This document shows, one piece after another, positions 56,682 through 64,000 of a DNA stretch of 64,000 nucleotides. A model generated the notes under the pieces. That model had not been told where the DNA came from, searched no databases, and saw nothing but the letters and a program-made list of their open reading frames with translations. The translations under genes and the position numbers were made by a program. The number at the start of each line of letters is the position of its first letter. Positions within the stretch are counted from its first letter, which is position 1. Origin of the DNA: Curvibacter sp. (GTDB lineage Bacteria; Pseudomonadota; Gammaproteobacteria; Burkholderiales; Burkholderiaceae_C); the NCBI GenBank assembly GCA_020248905.1, contig JADCGR010000011.1:1-64000 (forward strand), read 5' to 3'.

Positions 56682-57779
56682 ATGAGCAAGAAGTACAAGG
56701 TCTTGATCCTCGGTGCCTCTTATGGCTCGCTTCTGGCCAGCAAGCTGCTGATGGGCGGCCACTCGGTCAGCCTCGTTTGCCGCCAGGGCACCGCTGGCCT
56801 GATCAACAGCGAGGGCACTCGCGTGCGCATGCCCCTCAAGGGCCGCGAGGGCCTCGTCGAGATCGACTCCCGATCCCTGCCCGGCCGGCTCGACGCCGTC
56901 ACGCCCGAGTCGGCTCAGCCCGCCCAGTACGATCTCGTGTGCCTGGCCATGCAGGAACCCCAGTACAGCGCCCGAGGCGTGCGCGAGCTGATGCGCGCCA
57001 TCGCCGTGGCCAAGGTACCCTGTATGTCCATCATGAACATGCCGCCGCTGCCCTATCTGGCGCGCATTCCTGGTGTCGACGCCTCCGCCCTGCGCGCCTG
57101 CTACCACGACCCGAGCGTCTGGGAGCATTTCGAGCCCGGCCTCATGACCCTCTGCAGCCCGGATCCGCAGGCCTTCCGTCCGCCGGAAGAGCAGCCCAAT
57201 GTGCTGCAGGTGGGCCTGCCCACCAATTTCAAGGTGGCTGGTTTCGCAAATCCTGAACACACTGCCATGCTCGAGCAGATGGAGGCGGACGTCACTGCGG
57301 CGCGCCTTAGCGTCAATGGCGAGGCCATCGACCTGCCGGTCAAGCTCAAGGTGCACGACTCCATCTTTGTGCCGCTCGCCAAGTGGGCCATGCTGCTCAC
57401 CGGCAACTACCGCTGCATTGGTGCAGAAGCGATGCGACCCATCAAGGAAGCCGTGCACGGGGACCTCGAGAAGTCACATCAGATTTACGAGTGGGTGATT
57501 GACCTTTGCGTCATGCTCGGCGCTTCGCGCGACGACATGGTGCCCTTTGACAAGTACGCCGCCGCCGGCCAGGGTCTGCTCAAGCCGTCTTCCGCCGCGC
57601 GCGCGCTGGCCTCCGGTGCCACGGACATCGAGCGCATCGACCTGCTCGTCAAGCTTGTGGCGGAGCAGAAGGGCCTGTACCACGAGTCCATCAGCGAGAC
57701 CGTCAAGCTTATCAACGGCTGGCTCGACCGCAACCGCAAGGCTGCGGCTGCAAAGGCAGCGGTTGCCGAAGTCGCCTGA
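56682..57779 (+). CDS. Ketopantoate reductase-like NAD(P)-binding protein
   Basis: A 365-residue protein with an N-terminal Rossmann fold (LILGASYGSLLASKLLMGGH followed by VSLVCR) and a helical C-terminal domain. The overall pattern resembles 2-dehydropantoate 2-reductase (PanE/ApbA), but the usual GxGxxG is GASYGS and the protein is about 50 residues longer. I recall similar genes in Burkholderiales without a proven function. AAAGGAAA precedes the ATG. It ends at a strong terminator before the thrS leader. Confidence 0.75.
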   Translation: MSKKYKVLILGASYGSLLASKLLMGGHSVSLVCRQGTAGLINSEGTRVRMPLKGREGLVEIDSRSLPGRLDAVTPESAQPAQYDLVCLAMQEPQYSARGVRELMRAIAVAKVPCMSIMNMPPLPYLARIPGVDASALRACYHDPSVWEHFEPGLMTLCSPDPQAFRPPEEQPNVLQVGLPTNFKVAGFANPEHTAMLEQMEADVTAARLSVNGEAIDLPVKLKVHDSIFVPLAKWAMLLTGNYRCIGAEAMRPIKEAVHGDLEKSHQIYEWVIDLCVMLGASRDDMVPFDKYAAAGQGLLKPSSAARALASGATDIERIDLLVKLVAEQKGLYHESISETVKLINGWLDRNRKAAAAKAAVAEVA

Positions 57780-57826
57780 GACGGGGGGGCGCGGGCGGCC
57801 CAACGGGATCTCCCGACTGTCGCGAC

Positions 57827-57860
57827 GAGGCCAAGGGCTGATCCCCTTGGCCTCATTTTT
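57827..57860 (+). terminator. Terminator before the thrS promoter
   Basis: An 11-bp stem (GAGGCCAAGGG with CCCTTGGCCTC) and a 6-base loop are followed by ATTTTT. It isolates the thrS operon from the gene upstream. Confidence 0.9.
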
Positions 57861-57873
57861 GGTGGCCCTCGGT

Positions 57874-57879
57874 TAGAAT
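57874..57879 (+). promoter_or_regulatory. -10 box of the thrS leader transcript
   Basis: TAGAAT matches five of six consensus positions. It lies just after the upstream terminator and about 200 bases before thrS, leaving a leader long enough for the attenuator. A good -35 box is not evident. Confidence 0.5.
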
Positions 57880-57932
57880 TGCCGCGGCGGACCGCAGCGT
57901 CCCACAGCAAGAGCGAGAAAGGCACCCTGGTT

Positions 57933-57983
57933 ATGACACCGCGAACTAGCACCGTCGTTGAGCGAGGTCTCAGGGGTTGCTAG
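57933..57983 (+). CDS. Putative thrS leader peptide, Thr-rich
   Basis: A 16-residue open frame, MTPRTSTVVERGLRGC, with an AAAGG ribosome-binding sequence 10 bases upstream. Residues 2, 5 and 7 are Thr, using three different codons (ACA, ACT, ACC). Its codons 57940-57950 form one arm (region 1) of a long stem with 57979-57989 (region 2), which overlaps the peptide's stop codon. This is the arrangement of classical amino-acid-operon leader peptides. It is not in any list I know and rests on sequence logic only. Confidence 0.65.
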   Translation: MTPRTSTVVERGLRGC

Positions 57984-58056
57984 TCCGCGCGCCCTTGGGC
58001 GCAAGATGCTGGTGAATGCAAACGGAGGCGCGGTCGACACCGCGCCTTTTCTTTTT
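57940..58056 (+). promoter_or_regulatory. Putative transcription attenuator of the thrS operon
   Basis: Mutually exclusive structures can be drawn. The 1:2 stem pairs CGCGAACTAGC (57940-57950) with GCTAGTCCGCG (57979-57989), with one A-C mismatch. The 2:3 antiterminator pairs CCGCGC (57985-57990) with GCGCGG (58028-58033). The 3:4 terminator pairs AGGCGCGGT (58026-58034) with ACCGCGCCT (58039-58047), followed by TTTCTTTTT. Ribosome stalling at Thr codons in region 1 would free region 2 to pair with region 3 and allow read-through into thrS, which starts at 58071. Confidence 0.7.
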
Positions 58057-58070
58057 CCGATTGAACACAT

Positions 58071-60014
58071 ATGGTCCAGATCACCCTTCCCGATCGTTCG
58101 AAACGTGAATTCCCCGGCCCCGTCACCGTGGCCGAGGTGGCTGCCTCGATTGGCGCGGGCCTGGCCAAGGCCGCGCTAGGTGGCAGGGTGGATGGCAAAC
58201 TGGTCGACACAAGCCATCGCATCGACAACGATGCCGCGCTGGCCATCATCACGCCCAAGGATGCCGATGGCCTGGACATGATCCGCCACTCCACGGCGCA
58301 TCTGCTGGCCTATGCCGTCAAGGAGTTATTTCCCGAGGCGCAGGTCACCATTGGCCCCGTTATTGACAACGGCTTCTACTACGACTTTGCCTACAAGCGT
58401 CCGTTCACGCCCGAAGATCTGGCCACCATCGAGAAGAAGATGGCCGAACTTGCCGCCATGGACGAGCCCGTGCAGCGTCGCGTGCTGCCGCGCGATGAGG
58501 CCGTGGCCTATTTCGAAGCCATGGGCGAGCACTACAAGGCCGAGATCATCGCCAGCATCCCCGCCAATGAAGACGTCAGCCTCTACCGCGAAGGCAAGTT
58601 CGAAGACCTCTGCCGTGGCCCGCACGTGCCCAGCACCGGCAAGCTCAAGCACTTCAAGCTCATGAAGGTGGCCGGCGCCTATTGGCGCGGTGACCACCGC
58701 AACGAGATGCTGCAACGCGTCTACGGCACCGCCTGGGCCAGCAAGGAAGAACTGCAGCAGTACCTCACCATGCTCGAAGAGGCCGAGAAGCGCGATCACC
58801 GTAAACTCGGCCGCGAGCTCGACCTGTTTCACCTCGACGAGCATTCGCCCGGTACCGTGTTCTGGCACCCGAAGGGCTGGGCCGTCTGGCAGCAGGTGGA
58901 GCAGTACATGCGCCGGGTCTACCGCGACAACGGCTACCAGGAAGTCAAGGGCCCGCAGATCATCGACAAGGCCCTGTGGGAAAAGACCGGCCACTGGGAC
59001 AAGTACCGCGAGAATATGTTCACCACAGAGAGCGAGAAGCGCGACTACGCTCTCAAGCCCATGAACTGCCCGGGCCACATCCTCATCTACAAGCAGGGCG
59101 TCAAGAGCTACCGCGACCTGCCGCTGCGCTATGGCGAGTTTGGCGCGTGCCATCGCAACGAGCCCACGGGTGGGCTGCACGGCATCATGCGCGTGCGCGG
59201 CTTCACCCAGGACGATGGCCACATCTTCTGCACGGAAGACCAGATCCTCCCCGAGTGCGTGGCCTTTACGGCCCTGCTGCAGAGGGTCTACAGGGATTTT
59301 GGCTTCACCGACATCATCTACAAGGTCGCCACCCGCCCGGAACAACGCATCGGCTCCGATGCGCTGTGGGACAAAGCCGAGGCCGCGCTGATGGAAAGCC
59401 TCAAGGCCGCGAACTGTGAGTTCGAGATTTCCCCCGGTGACGGCGCCTTCTATGGTCCCAAGATCGAATACACGCTCAAAGACGCCATCGGCCGTCACTG
59501 GCAGTGCGGCACCATCCAGGTCGATTTCTCCATGCCCGAGCGCCTCGACGCCGAATACGTAGGCGAAGACGGTAACCGCCACCGCCCCGTCATGCTGCAC
59601 CGGGCCATCCTGGGCAGCCTGGAGCGTTTCATCGGCATCCTCATTGAGGAACATGCCGGTGCGCTGCCCACCTGGCTGTCGCCGATGCAGGTGTCGGTGC
59701 TCAATATCACCGACGCGCAGGCCGATTACTGCCGCGAAATTGCCCAGAAATTGCAGAAATCTTTGCCAAATCAAGAACTTAGGGTCCAAACCGACCTGCG
59801 GAACGAGAAAATTACGTATAAAATAAGGGAGCATTCGATGCAAAAGCTGCCGTACATCCTCGTCGCCGGCGACAAGGAAGTGGCAGCAGGTGCCGTCGCA
59901 GTGCGTGCCCGGGGTAACAAAGACCTCGGTGTGATGTCCCTGGAAGCCTTCGTGCAACTCCTCTCTTCGGACATTGCTCACAAGTCGGTCGAAGCGGCCC
60001 CGCAAGGGCAGTGA
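58071..60014 (+). CDS. thrS: Threonyl-tRNA synthetase
   Basis: A 647-residue class II synthetase that charges tRNA-Thr. It has the N-terminal TGS domain (residues 1-61), the editing domain with [16 protein letters not shown] and [16 protein letters not shown], and the catalytic core with [34 protein letters not shown] and [13 protein letters not shown]. The C-terminal anticodon-binding domain ends the protein. Length is normal. It heads the thrS-infC-rpmI-rplT-pheS-pheT cluster. The start is only 15 bases after the leader terminator, so its expression should depend on antitermination. Confidence 0.97.
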   Translation: MVQITLPDRSKREFPGPVTVAEVAASIGAGLAKAALGGRVDGKLVDTSHRIDNDAALAIITPKDADGLDMIRHSTAHLLAYAVKELFPEAQVTIGPVIDNGFYYDFAYKRPFTPEDLATIEKKMAELAAMDEPVQRRVLPRDEAVAYFEAMGEHYKAEIIASIPANEDVSLYREGKFEDLCRGPHVPSTGKLKHFKLMKVAGAYWRGDHRNEMLQRVYGTAWASKEELQQYLTMLEEAEKRDHRKLGRELDLFHLDEHSPGTVFWHPKGWAVWQQVEQYMRRVYRDNGYQEVKGPQIIDKALWEKTGHWDKYRENMFTTESEKRDYALKPMNCPGHILIYKQGVKSYRDLPLRYGEFGACHRNEPTGGLHGIMRVRGFTQDDGHIFCTEDQILPECVAFTALLQRVYRDFGFTDIIYKVATRPEQRIGSDALWDKAEAALMESLKAANCEFEISPGDGAFYGPKIEYTLKDAIGRHWQCGTIQVDFSMPERLDAEYVGEDGNRHRPVMLHRAILGSLERFIGILIEEHAGALPTWLSPMQVSVLNITDAQADYCREIAQKLQKSLPNQELRVQTDLRNEKITYKIREHSMQKLPYILVAGDKEVAAGAVAVRARGNKDLGVMSLEAFVQLLSSDIAHKSVEAAPQGQ

Positions 60015-60083
60015 GGCGGTCTTTTGGCGCGCAGTGGGATGGCTTGCGCCGCGCGAGCGGCACGCTGAACAAGGAATTGAACC

Positions 60084-60683
60084 ATCGCTACTGAATTTCG
60101 TGATCGTCGCCAGCGCGAAGAACGCAAGCACCGCCTGAACCGTGAAATCATGGCTCCCGAAGTCCGGGTGTCGGGCCCCGAAAACGAGGCCATGGGCGTG
60201 ATGAGTCTGGCTGAGGCCCTGCGACTGGCAGGCGAGATGGATGTGGACCTGGTCGAGATTTCGGCCGCTGCCAATCCTCCCGTCTGCCGCCTGGTGGACT
60301 ACGGCAAGTTCAAGTACCAGGAGCAGAAGAAGGCCGCCGAGGCGAAATCCAAGCAGAAGGTCATCGAGGTCAAGGAAATCAAGTTCCGGCCTGGTACCGA
60401 CGATGGGGACTACAACATCAAGTTGCGCAATATCAAGCGCTTCTTGGAAGAAGGTGACAAGTGCAAGATTACCTTGCGCTTCCGTGGTCGAGAGATCACG
60501 CACCAGGAGCTGGGCATGGCCATGCTGGACCGCATGCGTGCCGATCTGGGGGACCTGATCGTGGTCGAGCAGTTCCCCAAGCTCGAAGGCCGGCAGATGA
60601 TCATGATGATCGCGCCGGGCAAGAAAAAGGCCGGTGGCGCTTCAGCGCCCAAGGCCGCCGCCGAAGCAGCGGCACAGGGTTGA
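60084..60683 (+). CDS. infC: Translation initiation factor IF-3, AUC start
   Basis: A 199-residue IF-3 that checks start-codon recognition on the 30S subunit. The reading frame opens at ATC (60084), which lies eight bases after AAGGA. It gives an N-terminus [20 protein letters not shown] before the first ATG at 60150; that part is typical of the family. The core has [38 protein letters not shown] and [14 protein letters not shown] rare non-AUG start matches the E. coli gene (AUU), where IF-3 represses its own translation by rejecting the codon. Confidence 0.95.
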   Translation: MATEFRDRRQREERKHRLNREIMAPEVRVSGPENEAMGVMSLAEALRLAGEMDVDLVEISAAANPPVCRLVDYGKFKYQEQKKAAEAKSKQKVIEVKEIKFRPGTDDGDYNIKLRNIKRFLEEGDKCKITLRFRGREITHQELGMAMLDRMRADLGDLIVVEQFPKLEGRQMIMMIAPGKKKAGGASAPKAAAEAAAQG

Positions 60684-60877
60684 GTTTTTCCTGCGGGTTG
60701 CAAGACCGGCGGGAAGAGCCGGGAAGGCGAGAGCCTCTCCCGAAGGCGGCGGGGTTCAACCTGCTGCATGAAGAGGTGGCGGGTGTTGAACTCGCCACTT
60801 TAATAAGTGGCTCGGGGCCTACAAGCCTGGAAAAGGTTTCCAGACGCCTCGCGAGCACAAGGAAAAGGAGCATTCAA
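60684..60877 (+). other. rpmI-rplT leader region with hairpins
   Basis: The 194 bases between infC and rpmI can fold into several stems, including GCCACTT/AAGTGGC near 60794-60811 and CTGGAAA/TTTCCAG near 60827-60843. In other bacteria L20 represses rpmI-rplT by binding such a leader. A similar control is possible here but is not shown. Confidence 0.45.
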
Positions 60878-61081
60878 ATGCCCAAGATGAAGACCAAGAG
60901 CGCAGCGAAGAAACGCTTCCGCGTTCGTCCCGGTGGCACCGTCAAGCGCGGTCAAGCCTTCAAGCGTCACATCCTGACCAAGAAGACCACCAAGAACAAG
61001 CGCCAGCTCCGTGGCGCAGTGGGTGTGCACGCGACCGACATGGGTCGCATGGCACAGATGCTGCCCGGCCAAGGCCTTTAA
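60878..61081 (+). CDS. rpmI: 50S ribosomal protein L35
   Basis: A 67-residue very basic protein ([20 protein letters not shown] followed by [16 protein letters not shown]) matching L35 in full. AAGGAG lies nine bases before the ATG. The upstream open frame that runs through this start is chance. It precedes rplT as usual. Confidence 0.97.
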   Translation: MPKMKTKSAAKKRFRVRPGGTVKRGQAFKRHILTKKTTKNKRQLRGAVGVHATDMGRMAQMLPGQGL

Positions 61082-61106
61082 TTAACGACGAACAAGGAGT
61101 AATCAC

Positions 61107-61466
61107 ATGCCTCGCGTCAAACGTGGTGTAACGGCTCGCGCCCGTCACAAGAAAGTTCTCGCCCTCGCCAAGGGCTTCCGCGGTCGCCGCGGTAATGTCT
61201 TCCGCATCGCCAAAGAAGCCGTGATGAAGGCCGGGCAATATGCCTACCGTGACCGCCGGACCAAGAAGCGCGTCTTCCGCCAGCTGTGGATTGCCCGTAT
61301 CAACGCGGCAGCTCGCCAGTGCGGCATGACCTACAGCCAGTTCGCCAACGGCCTCAAGAAGGCCCAGATCGAGATCGATCGCAAGGTGCTGGCTGACATC
61401 GCCGTGCACGACATGGCCGCTTTTGCCGGCCTCGTGGAGAAAGTCAAGGCCAAGCTGGCTGCCTGA
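61107..61466 (+). CDS. rplT: 50S ribosomal protein L20
   Basis: A 119-residue RNA-binding protein essential for early 50S assembly. [40 protein letters not shown] and [20 protein letters not shown] are diagnostic. AAGGAGTAA precedes the ATG. In enterobacteria it also represses its own operon. It ends just before two hairpins that separate it from pheS. Confidence 0.97.
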   Translation: MPRVKRGVTARARHKKVLALAKGFRGRRGNVFRIAKEAVMKAGQYAYRDRRTKKRVFRQLWIARINAAARQCGMTYSQFANGLKKAQIEIDRKVLADIAVHDMAAFAGLVEKVKAKLAA

Positions 61467-61478
61467 TCTTCACGCCGG

Positions 61479-61554
61479 ACCCGCTGCCCTCGGTAGCGGG
61501 TCTCATGCACAAGACAAGAGGGCCGAAGCTTGCATAGAGCTTTGGCCCTTTTTC
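61479..61554 (+). terminator. Two hairpins between rplT and pheS, the second a terminator
   Basis: The first is GACCCGCT/AGCGGGTC (61479-61503). The second is AGGGCC-AAGCT with AGCTT-GGCCCT and a T run (61520-61554). The second is a clear intrinsic terminator 77 bases before pheS. A short frame between them (MHKTRGPKLA) has no Phe codons, so a pheM-type attenuator is not supported. Confidence 0.8.
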
Positions 61555-61630
61555 ATGGCGCAGAGCGATCCGGAGAGCGCAGTCGCAGTTGCGCTGCCCC
61601 GATCACTTTGCGGTTCACGGACCAGAACAC

Positions 61631-62767
61631 ATGAACGAACTCGACGCCATCGTTGCCAGCGCCCAGGGCGCCTTTGCCCAGGCCGCCACCCCGGCCGATC
61701 TGGAAAACGCCAAGGCGCGCTTCCTCGGCAAAACCGGCAGCATCACCGAGCTGATGAAGGGCATGGGTGCGCTGTCTGTCGAAGAGAAGAAGACACGCGG
61801 TGCCGCCATCAACGTGGCCAAGCAGGCCATCGAGGCCGCGCTCAACGCCCGCCGTCAGGCCCTGGCCGATGCCGAGCTGCAAAAGCAACTGCAAGCCGAG
61901 GCACTCGACGTCTCTCTGCCCGGCCGTGCGCGCGGTACCGGTGGCCTGCACCCCGTGAGCCTCACCATGGAGCGCATTGAGGCCATCTTTGGCTCCATGG
62001 GCTTTGAAGTGGCCCAGGGCCCAGAGATCGAGGCCGATTGGTACAACTTCACCGCGCTCAACACCCCTGAAGACCATCCCGCGCGTTCCATGCACGACAC
62101 CTTCTACGTCGAAGGTGGCTCGGCCAAGGCCCCCAATCTGCTGCGCACGCACACCAGCCCGGTGCAGGTGCGCCACGCCCTGCAGCACGTGGCCGCGTGG
62201 AAAGCGAAGACGGATAAGGGCCTGAGCCCCGCCGGGCCGCCCCAAGGGGCGAGCGCCCCCTCAGGGGGCAGCGACCCAAGCGCAGCGGGGGAGCGTGGGG
62301 GCCTTGATGGCATGCCCGAGATCCGCGTCATCGCCCCCGGCCGCACCTACCGCGTCGACAGCGACGCCACGCACTCCCCCATGTTCCACCAGTGCGAAGG
62401 CCTGTGGATTGGCGAGAACGTCAGCTTCAAGGACCTCAAGTACGTCTTCACCGAGTTCTGCCGCACGTTCTTTGAGAGCGACGATCTGGTGCTGCGCTTC
62501 CGCCCCAGCTTCTTCCCCTTCACCGAGCCCAGCGCCGAGATCGACATCCAGTTCCAGAGCGGCCCGCTGGCCGGCCGCTGGCTGGAAGTGGCGGGCTCCG
62601 GCCAGGTGCATCCGAACGTGGTGCGCAATATGGGCCTGGACCCCGAGAAATACATCGGCTTCGCCTTTGGGATGGGTATGGACCGCTTCACCATGCTGCG
62701 TTACGGCGTCAACGATCTGCGCCTGTTCTTCGACGGCGACCTGCGTTTCCTGAGCCAATTCAAATGA
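61631..62767 (+). CDS. pheS: Phenylalanyl-tRNA synthetase alpha subunit, with repeat-derived insertion
   Basis: The catalytic subunit of the alpha2-beta2 synthetase. The 378-residue (392 with any longer reading not needed) open frame from 61631 translates without a break through [32 protein letters not shown] and [20 protein letters not shown] to the class II core. The core has [49 protein letters not shown] and [20 protein letters not shown]. Between [13 protein letters not shown] and [10 protein letters not shown] an extra 32-residue, Gly/Pro/Ser-rich segment (near residues 195-225) comes from a GC-rich repeat inserted in frame. The insert lies in a surface loop position between two core strands, so function may be kept. 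Confidence 0.94.
   Translation: MNELDAIVASAQGAFAQAATPADLENAKARFLGKTGSITELMKGMGALSVEEKKTRGAAINVAKQAIEAALNARRQALADAELQKQLQAEALDVSLPGRARGTGGLHPVSLTMERIEAIFGSMGFEVAQGPEIEADWYNFTALNTPEDHPARSMHDTFYVEGGSAKAPNLLRTHTSPVQVRHALQHVAAWKAKTDKGLSPAGPPQGASAPSGGSDPSAAGERGGLDGMPEIRVIAPGRTYRVDSDATHSPMFHQCEGLWIGENVSFKDLKYVFTEFCRTFFESDDLVLRFRPSFFPFTEPSAEIDIQFQSGPLAGRWLEVAGSGQVHPNVVRNMGLDPEKYIGFAFGMGMDRFTMLRYGVNDLRLFFDGDLRFLSQFK
62224..62302 (+). repeat. GC-rich palindromic repeat element inside pheS
   Basis: About 79 bases form nested palindromes (for example GCCCCAAGGGGC and GCCCCCTCAGGGGGC) followed by GCAGCGACCC and GGGGGAGCGTGGGGGC. I recall near-identical dispersed elements in Comamonadaceae intergenic DNA. 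Here it is read through as protein without stop or frameshift. Confidence 0.7.
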
Positions 62768-62880
62768 ACAGTCGCACCCCTGAGCCGCGCCTCGCAGCGC
62801 GTCTTCCCCTCAAGGGGACAACACCAGCGGCCCGGCCCAGCCGGTTCCGCGGTGTTCCGCGCCTGAAGGCCATGGCAACC
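62765..62880 (+). repeat. Second dispersed-repeat-like element between pheS and pheT
   Basis: This gap holds GAGCCGCGCCTCGCAGCGCG, then TTCCCCTCAAGGGGACAACA and CCAGCGGCCCGGCCCAGCCG, then GTTCCGCGGTGTTCCGCG. Its palindromic, GC-rich make-up resembles another Comamonadaceae dispersed repeat. It separates two genes that normally lie almost adjacent. Confidence 0.6.
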
Positions 62881-62913
62881 CGTACACGCTAACGATTTCG
62901 CAGAGAACTACAA

Positions 62914-64000
62914 ATGCAATTCCCCGAGTCCTGGCTGCGCGAATTCTGCAACCCGTCGCTCTCCACCCGGCAACTGGCCGACACCCTCACCATGGCGGGC
63001 CTGGAGGTGGAAGACCTGCGCCCCGTGGCGCCGCCTTTCAGCCACATCGTCGTTGGCGAGATCAAGGAAGCCGTGCAACACCCCAACGCCGACCGTCTGC
63101 GCGTGTGCCAGGTGGACGTAGGGCAGGGCGCCTTGCTCAACATCGTTTGCGGTGCGCCCAATGCGCGCGTGGGCATCAAGGTGCCGTGTGCTTTGGTCGG
63201 TGCAGAACTGCCCCCGGGCGAAGACGGCAAACCTTTCAGCATCAAGCTCGGGAAGCTGCGCGGCGTGGAAAGCCAGGGCATGCTGTGCTCGGCCCGCGAG
63301 CTCAAGCTGTCTGAAGACCATGGCGGCCTGCTGGAGCTCAGCCCCGATGCGCCCATCGGCAAGAACATCCGCGAGGTCCTGAACCTCGACGACACGCTCT
63401 TTACCCTCAAGCTCACGCCCAATCTCGCCCACTGTCTGAGCGTGTACGGCGTGGCGCGTGAAGTGGCCGCGCTCACGGGCGCGCCGCTCAAAACGCCAGC
63501 TATTGCGCCCGTGGCCGCCAAGCTCAGCGATGTGCAGCCCGTGAAGATCAGCGCGCCCGATCTGTGTGGCCGCTTCTCGGGCCGCATCGTGCGCAACGTC
63601 AATACGAAGGCTGCCACACCCCAGTGGATGGTGGACCGCCTGGCCCGCTGTGGCCAGCGCAGCGTCACCGCGCTGGTGGACATCTCCAACTACGTGATGT
63701 TCGAGCTCGGCCGCCCGAGCCACATCTTTGATCTGGACAAGATCCACGGTACGCTGGATGTGCGCTGGGGCAAGGCAGGCGAACAGCTCAAACTGCTCAA
63801 CGGCAACACCGTCACTGTGGATGGTGAAGTGGGCGTGATTGCGGATGACCGCCAGGTCGAATCGCTCGCCGGCATCATGGGCGGCGACGCCACCGCCGTG
63901 TCTGACGACACCCGGCACGTCTATGTGGAAGCCGCCTTCTGGTGGCCCAAGGCCATTGCGGGCCGTTCGCGCCGCTACAACTTCGCCACCGATGCCGGCC
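62914..64000 (+). CDS. pheT: Phenylalanyl-tRNA synthetase beta subunit, partial (runs off the window)
   Basis: The first 362 codons of the beta subunit are present. The start [20 protein letters not shown] and [20 protein letters not shown] are typical. A tRNA-binding EMAP-like domain (about residues 39-150) contains [17 protein letters not shown] and [20 protein letters not shown]. The B3/B4 editing region begins with [10 protein letters not shown] and [20 protein letters not shown]. No stop occurs before position 64000. It follows pheS across the repeat element. Confidence 0.96.
   Translation, partial: MQFPESWLREFCNPSLSTRQLADTLTMAGLEVEDLRPVAPPFSHIVVGEIKEAVQHPNADRLRVCQVDVGQGALLNIVCGAPNARVGIKVPCALVGAELPPGEDGKPFSIKLGKLRGVESQGMLCSARELKLSEDHGGLLELSPDAPIGKNIREVLNLDDTLFTLKLTPNLAHCLSVYGVAREVAALTGAPLKTPAIAPVAAKLSDVQPVKISAPDLCGRFSGRIVRNVNTKAATPQWMVDRLARCGQRSVTALVDISNYVMFELGRPSHIFDLDKIHGTLDVRWGKAGEQLKLLNGNTVTVDGEVGVIADDRQVESLAGIMGGDATAVSDDTRHVYVEAAFWWPKAIAGRSRRYNFATDAG

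Noticed and set aside
58326-60503. 725-codon minus-strand open frame over thrS and infC
   Set aside because: It is the antisense shadow of thrS and the start of infC. GC-rich codon bias keeps stop codons rare on the opposite strand; the sequence has no recognisable motifs.
61505-61537. Short frame MHKTRGPKLA as a Phe leader peptide for pheST
   Set aside because: It contains no Phe codon, and its stop lies inside the terminator loop, so it does not fit a pheM-type attenuator.

Overview
This is a 64 kb, GC-rich chromosomal window from a betaproteobacterium. It is most likely Burkholderiales, and the family Comamonadaceae fits best. The reasons are the gene content and order (ppiD next to tRNA-His, surE-pcm-nlpD, rpsF-priB-rpsR-rplI-dnaB, alaA-hom-thrC-moeA-moaD-moaE, thrS-infC-rpmI-rplT-pheS-pheT), an orphan Bug-type solute-binding protein, and GC-rich palindromic repeats in and after pheS that resemble elements I recall from Comamonadaceae genomes. 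The genus cannot be fixed from the sequence alone. Nearly all of the window is ordinary core genome. There is no intact mobile element, prophage or CRISPR array.

Layout. 0.1-9.2 kb: ppiD, tRNA-His, kdsA, a quinone oxidoreductase, surE-pcm-nlpD (with no rpoS after nlpD), a PolB-like exonuclease and rlmD. 9.2-15.5 kb: a small lipoprotein, a BI-1 family membrane protein, a GlcG/HbpS-like protein, then an iron/heme energy-transduction operon (tonB-exbB-exbD-hemP) behind a Fur box. The DNA next to that Fur box is a graveyard: an lldD-like fragment, an IS3 orfA fragment and a broken TonB-dependent receptor. 15.5-19 kb: divergent ppsR/ppsA. 19-25.2 kb: two small conserved genes, then a DUF4212/sodium-solute symporter pair followed by a cNMP-CBS-DUF294 regulator and a DnaQ-like exonuclease. 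25.2-28.4 kb: rpsF-priB-rpsR-rplI and dnaB. 28.4-38 kb: PhoH, bcp, a Mth938-like protein, alaA-hom-thrC and molybdopterin genes. 38-42 kb: a compact putative aromatic catabolism operon (LigW-like decarboxylase, Bug protein, flavin monooxygenase), then a PQQ-type sugar dehydrogenase facing it. 43-54.7 kb: clpB, a deacetylase-like protein, GST, a phosphoethanolamine transferase, a frameshifted gene, an MFS transporter, a ThDP enzyme, a SWIB protein with a histone-H1-like tail and a gamma-glutamylcyclotransferase. 54.7-57.8 kb: aceA behind an AT-rich regulatory region, and a ketopantoate-reductase-like gene. 57.8-64 kb: the thrS-infC-rpmI-rplT-pheS-pheT translation cluster, with pheT running off the end.

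The most notable signal lies upstream of thrS. A 16-codon leader ORF carries three Thr codons among its first seven residues. It overlaps one arm of a 1:2 stem, which is followed by a possible 2:3 antiterminator and a GC-rich 3:4 terminator ending just before the thrS start. This is the layout of a ribosome-stalling attenuator controlling a threonyl-tRNA synthetase operon. Other points of interest are two near-identical 13-bp palindromes 30 bp apart in front of aceA, an AUC start codon for infC, a repeat element inserted in frame in pheS, and the decayed receptor beside an apparently intact TonB/HemP operon.
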